DNA of 64,000 nt. It comes from Schaalia georgiae DSM 6843. Lineage in GTDB: Bacteria; Actinomycetota; Actinomycetes; Actinomycetales; Actinomycetaceae. Below, piece after piece: positions 43,449 through 53,059 of this stretch. Position 1 is the first letter of the stretch; the number at the start of each line of letters is the position of its first letter. A model generated the notes under the pieces. That model saw only the letters and a list, made by a program, of their open reading frames with translations. It did no database searches and had not been told where the DNA came from. The position numbers and the translations under genes are program-made. The DNA lies in assembly GCF_000429245.1 (NCBI RefSeq), contig NZ_AUBM01000007.1:232163-296162 (forward strand), written 5' to 3'.

Positions 43449-43820
43449 TTAGTCAAGATCCGCCAACACGCCCACGTCGCTGGCAGCGTGACGCAAGCGC
43501 TTATCGCGCGTCCATAGCGATACCCCGGGGGTGACGATGGCACTCGCTAAAAGCGCTGCATCAACAGCGCTGAGCCCCCTGCCCCACAGACGCCGCTCTT
43601 CGACGAGATGACGCACCCCCTGGTCATCAACGTTGCGAACGATCATCAAGCGTTCTAACGCCTTCAGGAAGATCGACCGGTCTTTCAGGTTGCCCAATGC
43701 CAGCTCAGTGATGACGCTCTGGTGCACGCACACCTGATCACGTTCGAGCAGATCGACCAGGACTGGCTCAGTTGTGCGCAGGTGGTCGATCCACACGTTC
43801 GTGTCAACGAGGACTCTCAT
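43449..43820 (-). CDS. vapC: VapC-type PIN domain toxin
   Basis: 123 residues. The PIN RNase fold is marked by VLVDTNVWIDHLR (first Asp), SVITELALGN (Glu), LSAVDAALLASAI (Asp) and LWTRDKRLRHAASDVG (last Asp). Such toxins cleave tRNA or rRNA when the antitoxin is lost. The ATG overlaps the vapB stop by four bases, as usual for the pair. Followed by a hairpin terminator. Confidence 0.92.
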   Translation of the reverse strand: MRVLVDTNVWIDHLRTTEPVLVDLLERDQVCVHQSVITELALGNLKDRSIFLKALERLMIVRNVDDQGVRHLVEERRLWGRGLSAVDAALLASAIVTPGVSLWTRDKRLRHAASDVGVLADLD

Positions 43821-44011
43821 GCGCGCGCCCGGCTCCGCGGCGCAGCCTCCGCTCCCGGATCACTGCCGCCGAGCACAGCTAGCTGACGGCCGCTCTCGAT
43901 ACGGACGAGAAGCTCCACCGCGTCTCGGATCAAAGCGGACCGTTCTCTGATCCCAGTGAGCTCCTCGGCGCGGGCGAGCAGGTCATCATCGAGTGTCACA
44001 GTCGTTCTCAT
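43817..44011 (-). CDS. vapB: VapB-type ribbon-helix-helix antitoxin
   Basis: 64 residues. MRTTVTLDDDLLARAEELTG, then ERSALIRDAVELLVRIES, is a ribbon-helix-helix DNA-binding domain; the tail after residue 45 would bind VapC. GGAGG lies five bases before ATG 44011. It probably represses its own operon through the direct repeats upstream. Confidence 0.88.
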   Translation of the reverse strand: MRTTVTLDDDLLARAEELTGIRERSALIRDAVELLVRIESGRQLAVLGGSDPGAEAAPRSRARA

Positions 44012-44020
44012 GCTTACCTC

Positions 44021-44046
44021 CATCACCAGCATAACATCACCAGCAT
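44021..44046 (-). promoter_or_regulatory. Direct repeats in the vapBC promoter
   Basis: CATCACCAGCAT occurs at 44021-44032 and 44035-44046 (period 14). On the minus strand a TATGCT -10-like sequence lies within the repeats, ten or so bases before the vapB ribosome binding site. This is a likely binding site for VapB. Confidence 0.5.
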
Positions 44047-44145
44047 CATCATTTGATTCACATTGTGATGCGACTTCGCTTCGCGAGCTCCACTCCCAAC
44101 AGGAAAGCCGGGCCATGCCCTCGCACGACCCGGCCGCTGCCTCTT

Positions 44146-45630
44146 TCAGGAATTGGACTCTCGTGCCACAAGCCACTCGTTCGATTTCCGACAGACCGTC
44201 CGCAACTGCGGGTGCTCTCGCACGATCTGGCGCTGCCGCTCCGCCGACAGCCCAAGCTCGAGCAAGATGTTGAGGATCACGACCGCGGTTGTGGCCCCGA
44301 CAATGGCATCCAACTCATCGATGGAATGGTTGGGCGTCCTGCCCTCGTGTGCGAGGTCGTTGCGGGCACACGCCGTCCGCTTCGCCCAATGATCGACGTC
44401 TGGCACGAACTGCATGATCGCTTCCTGATTGGGGCGAGCGGCTAGGGCGAGAAGCCGGTCCCGAAGCGTCGGAGTGTTTCTGATCGCCGCCTTGAACCTG
44501 CCTCGGTGCTCTTCGGGCACCTGGTCGAGCATGGCGTTACGGATCGCCTTGAACTCCGCCTCGGGGATTGGTTTCTCATCGATGTCGAGGCCTCGGTGCA
44601 GCACTTCGGCAGCACCCACTGCCATCAGGAGGTTGTTCTCAACGAAGCGAGCCGACGCGTAGCGCAGACCCAGGATCATGTTGGTCGCTGCCCGCAATCG
44701 ATCATGCGCCTCGCACCAGCGTGGCAAGACTTCCTAAAACGGGAGCTCCTCACAGGTGAAGAACACCCGATCAGGGTCAACACCCTTCTCGTCGTGCTTA
44801 CCGGGCGCTACGGGAGAGTAGAGCACGTTGGCGGACCGGCGCGGCCGAGGCTGGTCATTCGGCAGGACCGACTCTGTTCCGGCAACCTCCAGCCGGAGCC
44901 AGAGCACGCCAGCAGCACGGTGCGTCGCCAGCGCAATCAAATCCTGTATCAGGCTTGCTTCCTTCAGCGCGACATTCAGGGCGAACGGCTCGTCTCGGCA
45001 GACGCGAATGTGAACAGTGTCGCGCATGCGCCCGACCATCCCGCCCTTGCGCCGGTCAAAAAATGGCAGGGTGTGAGTGCGCACAAGGCTATACTCTGCG
45101 CCACCAACTAACACCGTCTGCGTCCCGATCGGCTCTACTGAGACCGCCCCGGTCCCATCGAGCTTGCCATCACGAGAGCCGAGGGAGGCTGAGAAGACAG
45201 ACGATGCAGACCAGAGCGCCAAGTCTTCGACCGAGACCTCAGCCGCCGCGAACGCCGCGTCGCCTTCTCCGCTGACGTGTGCGCCGATGACCGCTATCGT
45301 CGCACTCACGGTCTGCAGGTCGGGACTCTCCACCCGCGCGAACATGGTCCGTTCGCTCCTAGTGGGAACACAGCCTAGGAGTGTGACCTCACGCTGCTCG
45401 GCCACCCCGTGAATAACGTCCCACGTCCTGGTGCCCTCGAGTTCATCCATAACTCCAGGGGCGAGAGTCGAAAAGATGCGGTCCTCGAACGCCCCGATCA
45501 GCGAGAGCGAGGATCTTCCTTCGCCGTCATACCGCAAGATGCCTGGGATCTGCTTGCCAGGCTCATCCGGCAGCCACCACAGGCCAGCCAATTCGACGGC
45601 CTCATCGAGATTCAAAGGATTGTTGGCCAT
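44146..45630 (-). pseudogene. apeA: ApeA-like HEPN abortive-infection gene split by an amber codon
   Basis: One minus-strand frame of 495 codons interrupted only by TAG at 44736-44734. Part 1 (298 residues, ATG 45630, AGGAGA upstream) matches the ApeA N-terminal domain: LAGLWWLPDEPGKQIPGIL and the block ending FFTCEELPF. Part 2 continues in the same frame (LPRWCEAHDRLRAAT) into a HEPN domain with the RNase motif RNDLAH. ApeA cleaves RNA to halt phage growth. Part 2 could start at TTG 44727 as a separate protein, but the domain boundary and frame argue for one gene. It may be a nonsense pseudogene, a read-through product, or a sequencing error. It lies 20 bases after ychF. Confidence 0.75.
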
Positions 45631-45650
45631 CGCTCTCCTATGACGACTAC

Positions 45651-46733
45651 TCAGACATTGAACCGGAACTCCACCACGTCCCCGTCCTGCATGACGTAGT
45701 CCTTGCCCTCCATGCGGACCCGGCCGTGGGCGCGCGCCTCGGCGATGGAGCCCAGGGAGACCAGGTCCTCGTAGGAGACGATCTCGGCCTTGATGAAGCC
45801 CTTCTCGAAGTCCGTGTGGATGACGCCGGCGGCTTTGGGGGCGGTGTCGCCCTTGTGGATGGTCCAGGCGCGCGACTCCTTCTCGCCGGCCGTGAGGAAG
45901 GTCTGCAAGCCCAGGGTGTCGAAGCCGACGCGGGCCAGCTGGTCCAGGCCCGACTCGTCCTGGCCGGACTCGGCCAGCATCTCGCGGGCGTCCGCCTCGT
46001 CGAGCTCCACCAGCTCCGCCTCGAACTGCGCGTCCAGGAAGACCGCCTCCGCGGGGGCCACCAGGGCGCGCAGCTCGTCCTTGCGGGCCTCGTCCTCCAT
46101 GCCATCGGCGTCCATGTTGAACACGAAGATGAAGGGCTTGGTCGTCATCAACTGGAAGGACGCGAGCGCCTCCTGGTCCAGGTCCGCGCCCGCTGGGCCG
46201 CTGAGCAGTTCGCCCTTCTCCAGGACCGCCAGCGCCGCCCGCGCCGTTTCGAGGACGACGGGCTCGGTCTTCTTGCCGCGCACTTCCTTCTCCAAGCGGG
46301 GGATCTGCTTCTCCAGCGTTTGCATGTCCGCCAGAACCAGTTCCGTCTGGATCGTCTCAATGTCCGAGGCGGGGTCCACTTTCCCGTCCACGTGCATCAC
46401 GTCGGGGTCGTTGAAGGCGCGGGTGACCTGGCAGATGGCGTCCGCCTCGCGGATGTTCGCGAGGAACTGGTTGCCCAGCCCCTCCCCCTCCGAGGCGCCG
46501 CGCACGATGCCGGCGATGTCGACGAAGGACACGGTGGCGTGCACGGTCCGCTGCGAGTGGAACATCTGGGCCAGCGTGTCCAGGCGCGGGTCGGGCAGGG
46601 GGACCACTCCCACGTTCGGTTCGATGGTGGCGAACGGGTAGTTCGCGGCGAGCACCGTCGCGCGCGTCAGGGCGTTGAACAGGGTCGACTTGCCGACGTT
46701 GGGCAGTCCGGCGATACCAATCGTAAGAGACAC
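45651..46733 (-). CDS. ychF: Ribosome-binding ATPase YchF (OLA1 family)
   Basis: 360 residues. G1 motif GLPNVGKSTLFNAL, switch VSFVDIAGIVRGASEGEGLG, the altered G4 motif NMD in FVFNMDAD (explaining ATP rather than GTP preference), and a C-terminal TGS domain (FLTAGEKESRAWTIHKGDTAPKAAGVIHTDFEKGFIKAEIV). Conserved housekeeping protein linked to translation and stress response. Full length. It marks the right edge of the defence-like block. Confidence 0.97.
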   Translation of the reverse strand: MSLTIGIAGLPNVGKSTLFNALTRATVLAANYPFATIEPNVGVVPLPDPRLDTLAQMFHSQRTVHATVSFVDIAGIVRGASEGEGLGNQFLANIREADAICQVTRAFNDPDVMHVDGKVDPASDIETIQTELVLADMQTLEKQIPRLEKEVRGKKTEPVVLETARAALAVLEKGELLSGPAGADLDQEALASFQLMTTKPFIFVFNMDADGMEDEARKDELRALVAPAEAVFLDAQFEAELVELDEADAREMLAESGQDESGLDQLARVGFDTLGLQTFLTAGEKESRAWTIHKGDTAPKAAGVIHTDFEKGFIKAEIVSYEDLVSLGSIAEARAHGRVRMEGKDYVMQDGDVVEFRFNV

Positions 46734-46974
46734 GGTCTCATCCTAACCGACCCCCCGCGCACCTGGGCCCGACCCACGGGCCCGTCCGCACCGATGCCCA
46801 GTTCGCCGGCGCCCCCGCGCCTGGGCCAGGCGCGGCCGACCGTGTTCCTGGCCGCCGGAACCGGGGTGGGCGCGTGGACGCCCGGCCCCACGCGGACGAC
46901 ACCGACCGCCACGAGAGGCGCTATTCAACCCCGCCGCCGTTTCCCCAGAACGCGGCTTGCCCCGGCTCCGCGCA

Positions 46975-48288
46975 TCACCCGTACAAGCTGTGGAACGCGA
47001 GCTTCTCGAAAGAGCCGAAGACGACGCGCAACCCGAGGAACGTGTTGATCGCGAGCCCGCGGTCCCCGATCCGGAAGAACCGCGAGAATCCGAAACTGCT
47101 TGATGTCCATCCCGCGAAGGGGCTCCCGTACACGTCCTGGAACTCCCGGCTCAGCTGCCAGGCGGCGGCCGCCAGCTGTTGCTCGTCCGTCCGCGCGTGC
47201 TCTTCGGCGGGGGACACAACGATCTCCCAATCACTGGAGACCCGGCCCGTCACGGCGGCCCAGTCCCGCCCGACCAGTGCCTCGTCGTTGAGGTAGGTGC
47301 CCGGAACCGCCCCCAGTTCCATGAGGACACGGTCCATCCGCGCGCCCGCCGACCACTGCTGGACAATGTCGCGCAGTTGGCCCAACGAGAGCCCCCACCG
47401 CATCGGGAGGACCGTGCGCCCCGCCCGGCGATGGGCGCGGGGAGCCGTTTCCTTTTCCGGTTCTGCGAGGCGGGCGCGCAAATCCGCGAACGTCAGGGCG
47501 GGCCTGCGGTTGTCGTCGGTGTCCGGGCGTATCCCCTCGTCGTTGTTCTCTTCTATCATCTCGATCTCCCTGAGCACGTCTTCGGGCTCACTGCCGTCGA
47601 GGGTGATCGGACCGGCGTCGAATCCACTGCTCTCAAGCATCGGCACCTTTTTAAGGGGCGCACCGCCTGCGAGCCCGGCGAGGACCGCCCCCATCCCCTG
47701 CGTGCGCCCCGGCGGGAAGACGACGCACTCGCCCGTCGCCGCACTGGATATTTCGATCCCCTCGTGGGTGGCGCGCAGGGTGACGGCGCCCAGCCCGCTC
47801 ACCGACATGTCCCACCGGTAGACCACCTCCCGGCGCCATTGGGGAGGCATCAGTTCCAGGTCTTGGGGCAGCGTGTTGAAAACCGGGTCGAATTCTATGT
47901 CGAAGTAATCCCAGTTGTATCCGACCAGGCCGCATTGCCGCCACCAGTCGAAGACAGATGTCGTGCGCTCGCCGAGCACCATGGACCACCGGAACGGCTT
48001 ATCATCGGCCATCCCCCACTTGAAGGCGTGGTACTCGTCCTTCTCGGTGTACTCGCTGTTGAAGAAGTGCACGGCCAGCGTCAGCCTGCCCCGAAACCTG
48101 TGGGGGGCGACCACGACCGTGTGCTCCCCCAGCCTCCACCGCACCCACATCCCGTTGCCGGTCACGACCGGGACAGCGGGCGCGAGCAACTCGGCCGTGT
48201 CCAGGATGAACTGATGGACCTCGGACAGCGCCAGGTCACGGCCCGCGAGCGCGGCAACGCGGTCACTGAGTTCTTCAATGGGATCCAT
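46975..48288 (-). CDS. Large unknown protein, paralogue of the product at 29536-30837
   Basis: 437 residues from ATG 48288 (AAGGAG upstream). Shared blocks with the 29536 gene: FKWGMADDKPFRWSM, PPQWRREV...RWDMS, GMGAVLAGLAGGAP, and a C-terminal YGSPFAGW domain. No signal peptide, membrane segment or catalytic motif is apparent. The N-terminal domain (1-220) and C-terminal domain (320-437) are joined by an acidic linker. The family is unknown to me. Confidence 0.6.
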   Translation of the reverse strand: MDPIEELSDRVAALAGRDLALSEVHQFILDTAELLAPAVPVVTGNGMWVRWRLGEHTVVVAPHRFRGRLTLAVHFFNSEYTEKDEYHAFKWGMADDKPFRWSMVLGERTTSVFDWWRQCGLVGYNWDYFDIEFDPVFNTLPQDLELMPPQWRREVVYRWDMSVSGLGAVTLRATHEGIEISSAATGECVVFPPGRTQGMGAVLAGLAGGAPLKKVPMLESSGFDAGPITLDGSEPEDVLREIEMIEENNDEGIRPDTDDNRRPALTFADLRARLAEPEKETAPRAHRRAGRTVLPMRWGLSLGQLRDIVQQWSAGARMDRVLMELGAVPGTYLNDEALVGRDWAAVTGRVSSDWEIVVSPAEEHARTDEQQLAAAAWQLSREFQDVYGSPFAGWTSSSFGFSRFFRIGDRGLAINTFLGLRVVFGSFEKLAFHSLYG

Positions 48289-48453
48289 GACGGGCTCCTT
48301 AGCCGTTCTCTCAAACCGGTACCAGCGCGCACCTCGACCCCTGGGATCCGTGCGCCCCATGCGTCTTCCATGCTACCCGCAGAGCAGTGCTCCCTTCGCG
48401 GATTCAGCCCCACAACCAGCAGCACCCGGGCGCCCCGCCCGCCTGGTACCTGA

Positions 48454-49500
48454 TCACCAATCGCGTGGAACAGGTCCCGTCCCGACCGCGGACCTCCACG
48501 CCTGGGCGACTGGATCAGCACGGACATGGATGCGCCGTGCCTCGTTGCCCGAGTCGGGTTCGGGCACCCACGGCCTCCCCCGGCCGGTCCCGACCAGGCC
48601 GCCGTCTTCGAGCACGTCCGCGATGCGGTCGCGCAACCCAGCGAAGTCCTCGAAGTCCTGCCACAGGACGCGTTCAATCTGCCAGCCCTCCGCTTCGACG
48701 AGGCGTTGCCTGTCCTGCTGGTGGCGAACGGCCCGGTTGAACTCCTGGGTGTTCGTCCCCATCTTCCCCGTCCCGTCGAACTCCCACGCCTTCCTCTGCC
48801 CGGGGACTGCCGCGTCGAGGAAGAACTCCCGGCCCCCGCGCGTCCTCACCGGCACCTGGGTGGCGGGGGCCTCGTGGGACGTGGCGGTGAGCACGTAGAG
48901 GAGCGCCGCCTCGCCCACCGACTCGCACCCGGCGTCCGCCGCGAGGACGACCCGCCTCGCGCGACCCATCCCGTAAGCGCCCGCGTCCTCGCCCTGGGCC
49001 ACGAGTTCCAGCAGGATCCGGCGGGCCTCCTCCTCCCGGACACGCGATCCGGCCAAATCCCGGCGGTCGAAGCGCGACAGCCGGCGGAGCGCCATCGACA
49101 CCGCAACGAAAGCCTCAAGCGGTGGGCGCATCGCGGCGATCAGCACACTCGTCGTCCAAAGGTCCTCCGCTGGCAGGCCGCGCACGTTCCCGACTCCGCG
49201 CAGCGGGTGCTTCCTGGTGACACGGCGCACACGAACCCTGGGCACACATTGGTCACCGACGTCGACGCGCGGGAACCACGAGGCCGTGTACGCCCGCCCA
49301 CTGGTGAACTCCACGTCAGGATTGGAGATCCACTGGGGGACGCCGTGGATGGCGAGCGCGCTCTCACCACAGAACACGACGCTTTGCCGGATCTGCTCGT
49401 GCGCCACTGCGATCCGGGCCAGTGCCACGTCCTGCCACCGTTTCCATAGCGGGATCCCGCCCGGATCACTCAAAGCAGCACCCCGGCGCAAACGGCGCAC
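48454..49500 (-). CDS. AbiEi/DUF559-like protein
   Basis: 348 residues. The first half (VVFCGESALAIHGVP, NVRGLPAEDLWTTSVLIAAM) resembles the AbiEi antitoxin-type domain. The second half has REFFLDAAVPGQRKAWEFDG and RQRLVEAEGWQIERVLWQDF, a Vsr/DUF559-like nuclease pattern with acidic residues. Such stand-alone proteins are common in actinobacteria; the function is unknown. No AbiEii toxin is adjacent. The GTG 49500 start has no clear ribosome site, and a later start is possible. Confidence 0.65.
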   Translation of the reverse strand: MRRLRRGAALSDPGGIPLWKRWQDVALARIAVAHEQIRQSVVFCGESALAIHGVPQWISNPDVEFTSGRAYTASWFPRVDVGDQCVPRVRVRRVTRKHPLRGVGNVRGLPAEDLWTTSVLIAAMRPPLEAFVAVSMALRRLSRFDRRDLAGSRVREEEARRILLELVAQGEDAGAYGMGRARRVVLAADAGCESVGEAALLYVLTATSHEAPATQVPVRTRGGREFFLDAAVPGQRKAWEFDGTGKMGTNTQEFNRAVRHQQDRQRLVEAEGWQIERVLWQDFEDFAGLRDRIADVLEDGGLVGTGRGRPWVPEPDSGNEARRIHVRADPVAQAWRSAVGTGPVPRDW

Positions 49501-49762
49501 TTTTCAATACAGAACTCCGCATGAACGCGCTTTCGGAAGAGCACACGGCACCCCCTTCCCAGCATTACCGAAAGCGCCAGCCCAGCGGAGCCCCGCGCGG
49601 GCCAAAACACCCCGGGGGAAGAATGCGTTCCACACCCAGCAACGCCCAGACCCCGGTCCCCGCGCGCCCGGGATGCGCCGCTGACGACTGACGGACTGTC
49701 AGATGTAGGACCCCGGCCCCGCGCGCCGCCCCCTGGAGGCCCCCGCCCTCAGCCTCCCGGCC

Positions 49763-50833
49763 TCACCTGGTGTGGTCGGGCAGAACCTCCCTGGGGGCGT
49801 GGGGGCGCGCGGGCGCCATGCCCGCGGCCTTGAGGTCGGCGCGCAGGTCGCGCGGCAGGGCGAAGGTGGTGGACTCGGTCTCGGTCCGCACGACCTCCAC
49901 GGTCGGGAACCCGTGGGCCTGCAACCATTCGATGACATCGCGCACCAGGATCTCCGGGACTGACGCGCCCGAGGTGAGCCCCACGGTGGCGGCGCCGGCG
50001 AACCATTCGCCGCGCAGTTCCTCGGCCTTGTCGATGCGGTGGGCGGAGGGCACGCCGGATTCCAGGGCGACGTCGACCAGGCGCACCGAGTTGGACGAGT
50101 TCGCTGATCCCACGACCACCATGACATCGACTTTCGGGGCGATGGCTTTGACGGCGCCCTGCCGGTTCTGGGTGGCGTAGCAGATGTCGTCGGAGGGGGG
50201 GTCGATGAGGTTCGGGAAGCGCTGGCGCAGCCTGTCCACGGTGAGCCGCGTCTCGTCGACGGAGAGGGTGGTCTGCGAGATCCACACGACTCGGTCGGGG
50301 TCGCGCACCACCACGTCATCGACCTCCTCGGGGGTTCCGACGACCTGGATGTGCCCGGGGGCCTCGCCGAACGTCCCTTCGACCTCCTCATGGCCCTGGT
50401 GGCCGACCAGGATGATGTCGTAGTCCTGTTTGGCGAAGCGCACGGCCTCGCGGTGGACTTTCGTGACCAGGGGGCAGGTCGCGTCGATGGTGGCGAGCCG
50501 CCGCACGCGGGCGGCCTCGTGGACCTCCGGGGAGACGCCGTGGGCGGAGAAGACGACGCGCGCGCCCTCGGGGACTTGGTCGGTTTCCTGCACGAAGACG
50601 GCCCCGCGTTTGGACAGGGACTCGACGACGAACTTGTTGTGGACGATCTCCTTGCGCACGTAGACGGGGGCGCCATAGAGTTCGAGCGCTTTCTCGACGA
50701 CGTCGACCGCGCGATCGACTCCCGCGCAGTAGCCACGGGGCGCTGCCAGCAGGATGCGCCCACCTCCGCCGACCGCAGTCGTTTCAGGCAGTGAAGTGAG
50801 GGAGGTGGCGCGCAAATCGGGGGTTCCGTGCAT
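49763..50833 (-). CDS. ispH: 4-hydroxy-3-methylbut-2-enyl diphosphate reductase
   Basis: 356 residues. Last step of the MEP isoprenoid pathway, giving IPP and DMAPP. The three [4Fe-4S] cysteines are seen in [22 protein letters not shown] and, further on, [21 protein letters not shown] carries a substrate-binding His and [10 protein letters not shown] binds the phosphates. The length is near normal, with a short N-terminal extension. Divergent from xseA, as in many actinobacteria. Confidence 0.96.
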   Translation of the reverse strand: MHGTPDLRATSLTSLPETTAVGGGGRILLAAPRGYCAGVDRAVDVVEKALELYGAPVYVRKEIVHNKFVVESLSKRGAVFVQETDQVPEGARVVFSAHGVSPEVHEAARVRRLATIDATCPLVTKVHREAVRFAKQDYDIILVGHQGHEEVEGTFGEAPGHIQVVGTPEEVDDVVVRDPDRVVWISQTTLSVDETRLTVDRLRQRFPNLIDPPSDDICYATQNRQGAVKAIAPKVDVMVVVGSANSSNSVRLVDVALESGVPSAHRIDKAEELRGEWFAGAATVGLTSGASVPEILVRDVIEWLQAHGFPTVEVVRTETESTTFALPRDLRADLKAAGMAPARPHAPREVLPDHTR

Positions 50834-50974
50834 GCCACCACCCTAGCGGGGAGCACTCCCCGGCGCCCGCCGCCGGTCCCATCGCACAGCCCACGAGGCG
50901 GGGGCCGCCCCCACGCACCCACCGGCCCCACGACCGGCACGAACCGGCGGCGGACTGACGACGGGCAGTGCGGG

Positions 50975-51065
50975 CGGCACTCCGCGCCAGGCGCGGGCGG
51001 ACAGGGCACGGCCGAGCGCACACAACCCCGCCTCGCCGGCACTCCGCATCCGGCGCGGGCGGACA
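50975..51065. repeat. Imperfect 29-base direct repeats upstream of xseA
   Basis: Positions 50975-51003 and 51037-51065 match at 26 of 29 bases, 62 bases apart, both starting CGGCACTCCGC and ending GCGCGGGCGGACA. The spacing equals that of the repeats before the YbjN cluster. Confidence 0.6.
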
Positions 51066-51095
51066 CGGCCGGCGCCGGTGTGGCATCCTGATCGG

Positions 51096-52403
51096 GTGAC
51101 ATCCCCGAGCCTGCCACCGGCCGCGAAGGCGGCGGACACCACGCGCGACAACCCATGGCCGTTGCGCCGCCTCACGGAGAACATCAAGAAGTACGTCGAC
51201 CGGATGTCGCCCTTGTGGGTGGAGGGACAGGTCGTTGAGTTCAAGCGCCGTCCGGGCGCGAAGATGCACTTCCTGACGCTGCGGGACCTTCAGACGGACA
51301 CGTCGATGACGGTGACCGCCTGGGCGGGCGTCATGGACCAGGCCGGGGACGGCCTGCAAGAGGGCGCCCGCGTGGTGACGCGCGTGAAACCGGTGTTCTG
51401 GGAGCGCACGGGCCGGCTCAACCTGCAGGCCGCTGAGATCCATTTGCAGGGAGTCGGGAGCCTGCTCGCCCAGATCGAGGCCCTGCGCCAGCGCCTGGCC
51501 GCCGAGGGGCTCTTCAACGAGTCCCGCAAGAAGCCCCTCCCCTTCCTTCCGCGGGTGATCGGCCTGGTGTGCGGGCGCGCCGCGAAGGCGGAGGACGACG
51601 TGGTGGTCAACGCCTCGGACCGTTGGCCGGGCGCGCGTTTCGAGATCCGCGAGGTCGCCGTCCAGGGGGACCGCTGCGTCGCCGAGGTGAGCGCCGCCCT
51701 GGCGGAACTGGACGCGGCGCCCGGGGTCGATGTCATCGTCATCGCGCGCGGCGGCGGCGCTGTGGAGGACCTGCTGCCCTTCTCCGACGAGGCGCTTGTG
51801 CGCGCGGTCGCGGCGGCCCGCACACCGGTGGTGTCGGCCATCGGGCACGAGGGCGACTGCCCGCTGCTGGATCTGGTCGCCGACTACCGCGCTTCGACGC
51901 CGACGGACGCGGCGCGCCGGATCGTGCCGGACCGCGCCCGTGAGCGCGAAGGAGTGGCCCAGGCGCTGGCCAGGATGCGCGGTGCGGTCGCGAACCGCAT
52001 CGCGGCCGAGCGGAGTTCTCTGGCGCTGGTCGCCTCCAGGCCGGTGCTCACGGGCCCCGGCGCCATCGTCGATGGGTACCGGGCGGCGTTGGAGCGCCTG
52101 ACCTCGTCGATGAACCAGGCGGTGGAGCGGCGCGTCAACACTGAGAAACAGCAGCTGACGCGTATGCGCGCGACACTGAGGGCACTGTCCCCGCAGGCGA
52201 CCCTGGACCGCGGGTACGCGCTGCTGAAGACGCCGTCGGGGGCGCTGATCACCAGTTCCTCGGATGTGAAGAAGGGCGACCTCATCGAGGGGATCCTCGC
52301 TTCTGGCCGGATGGTCGCCCAAGTCGTGGGCGCGGCGCCCCCGGCCCCCCGCCCGGGCTCCGCGCCCCCCGGCGGCTCGGATCCCGCCGGCGCCCCGCGG
52401 TGA
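51096..52403 (+). CDS. xseA: Exodeoxyribonuclease VII large subunit
   Basis: 435 residues. OB-fold [10 protein letters not shown]...[11 protein letters not shown] at the N-terminus, then [20 protein letters not shown] and the catalytic-domain block [27 protein letters not shown] with [30 protein letters not shown]. With XseB it degrades single-stranded DNA. GTG 51096 is chosen; GTG 51078 is in frame upstream. Neither has a Shine-Dalgarno site, so the message may be leaderless. Confidence 0.95.
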   Translation: MTSPSLPPAAKAADTTRDNPWPLRRLTENIKKYVDRMSPLWVEGQVVEFKRRPGAKMHFLTLRDLQTDTSMTVTAWAGVMDQAGDGLQEGARVVTRVKPVFWERTGRLNLQAAEIHLQGVGSLLAQIEALRQRLAAEGLFNESRKKPLPFLPRVIGLVCGRAAKAEDDVVVNASDRWPGARFEIREVAVQGDRCVAEVSAALAELDAAPGVDVIVIARGGGAVEDLLPFSDEALVRAVAAARTPVVSAIGHEGDCPLLDLVADYRASTPTDAARRIVPDRAREREGVAQALARMRGAVANRIAAERSSLALVASRPVLTGPGAIVDGYRAALERLTSSMNQAVERRVNTEKQQLTRMRATLRALSPQATLDRGYALLKTPSGALITSSSDVKKGDLIEGILASGRMVAQVVGAAPPAPRPGSAPPGGSDPAGAPR

Positions 52404-52467
52404 GCCCCTTACTATCGTCCCCATTCACAGCGGCTCCGCGCCAGCCGCGCCTCACGAAGGAGAATCC

Positions 52468-52689
52468 ATGACAGGCGAGAAACTGCCGGACCCCGCCAGC
52501 CTCGGTTACGAGGCGGCCCGCGACGAACTGGTGCAGATCGTGCGCGCCCTGGAGGGCGGACAGGCGCCCTTGGAGGACACCCTGGCCCTGTGGGAGCGCG
52601 GCGAGGCATTGGCCGCCCGGTGCTCGGCGATCCTCGACGGCGCGCAGGCCAGGCTGGAGAAGGCGGACCAGTCGGGCGAGCCCCAGTAG
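52468..52689 (+). CDS. xseB: Exodeoxyribonuclease VII small subunit
   Basis: 73 residues, a helical hairpin with the family pattern [41 protein letters not shown] precedes ATG 52468, 64 bases after xseA. Several copies bind one XseA in the enzyme. Confidence 0.95.
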   Translation: MTGEKLPDPASLGYEAARDELVQIVRALEGGQAPLEDTLALWERGEALAARCSAILDGAQARLEKADQSGEPQ

Positions 52690-53059
52690 CGCCCGGGCCC
52701 GCTGGACAGTGTCCGGCGCGTCCCGCTATGCCCAGCGCTTCCCCTCCACGTCCGGCGCTTCCCCGCCGTGCCCGGTGCGCGCCGTTCGACTCCCGCGACC
52801 GCGCCCGGGTCGAGGGTGCCTTCCCGCCGTGCCCGGTGCGCGCCCGCACCGAAGCGATGCGGCACCGCCCCGTCCCGTGGGCGCGGCCCCGCGCCCGAGC
52901 GCGCCCGGCAAAGGCAGGACCGCCATAGCCGGTCCCCTCGCTTTCCACCAGGACAATTACCCGACATACCCGGGGGCGAGACACGCCACGGAATTGGCCT
53001 CGCGCGCGTTACAGTGGGTGGGTAGCGCCGTCGCTGGCGCCACCACCCTAGGAGGCCCC
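52690..53059. other. 370-base intergenic stretch with GC-rich direct repeats
   Basis: No convincing gene. CCCGCCGTGCCCGGTGCGCGCC is present at 52762-52783 and 52823-52844 (22 bases, 61 apart). The right end holds the GGAGG site of the kinase gene. Confidence 0.5.

Noticed and set aside
43083-43517. 144-codon plus-strand frame upstream of the helicase
   Set aside because: Crosses the vapBC terminator and the vapC end antisense, without family features.
52709-53059. N-terminal extension of the fructokinase-like gene
   Set aside because: Arg/Pro-rich translation of GC repeats; the PfkB fold begins right after ATG 53060 with its own GGAGG.
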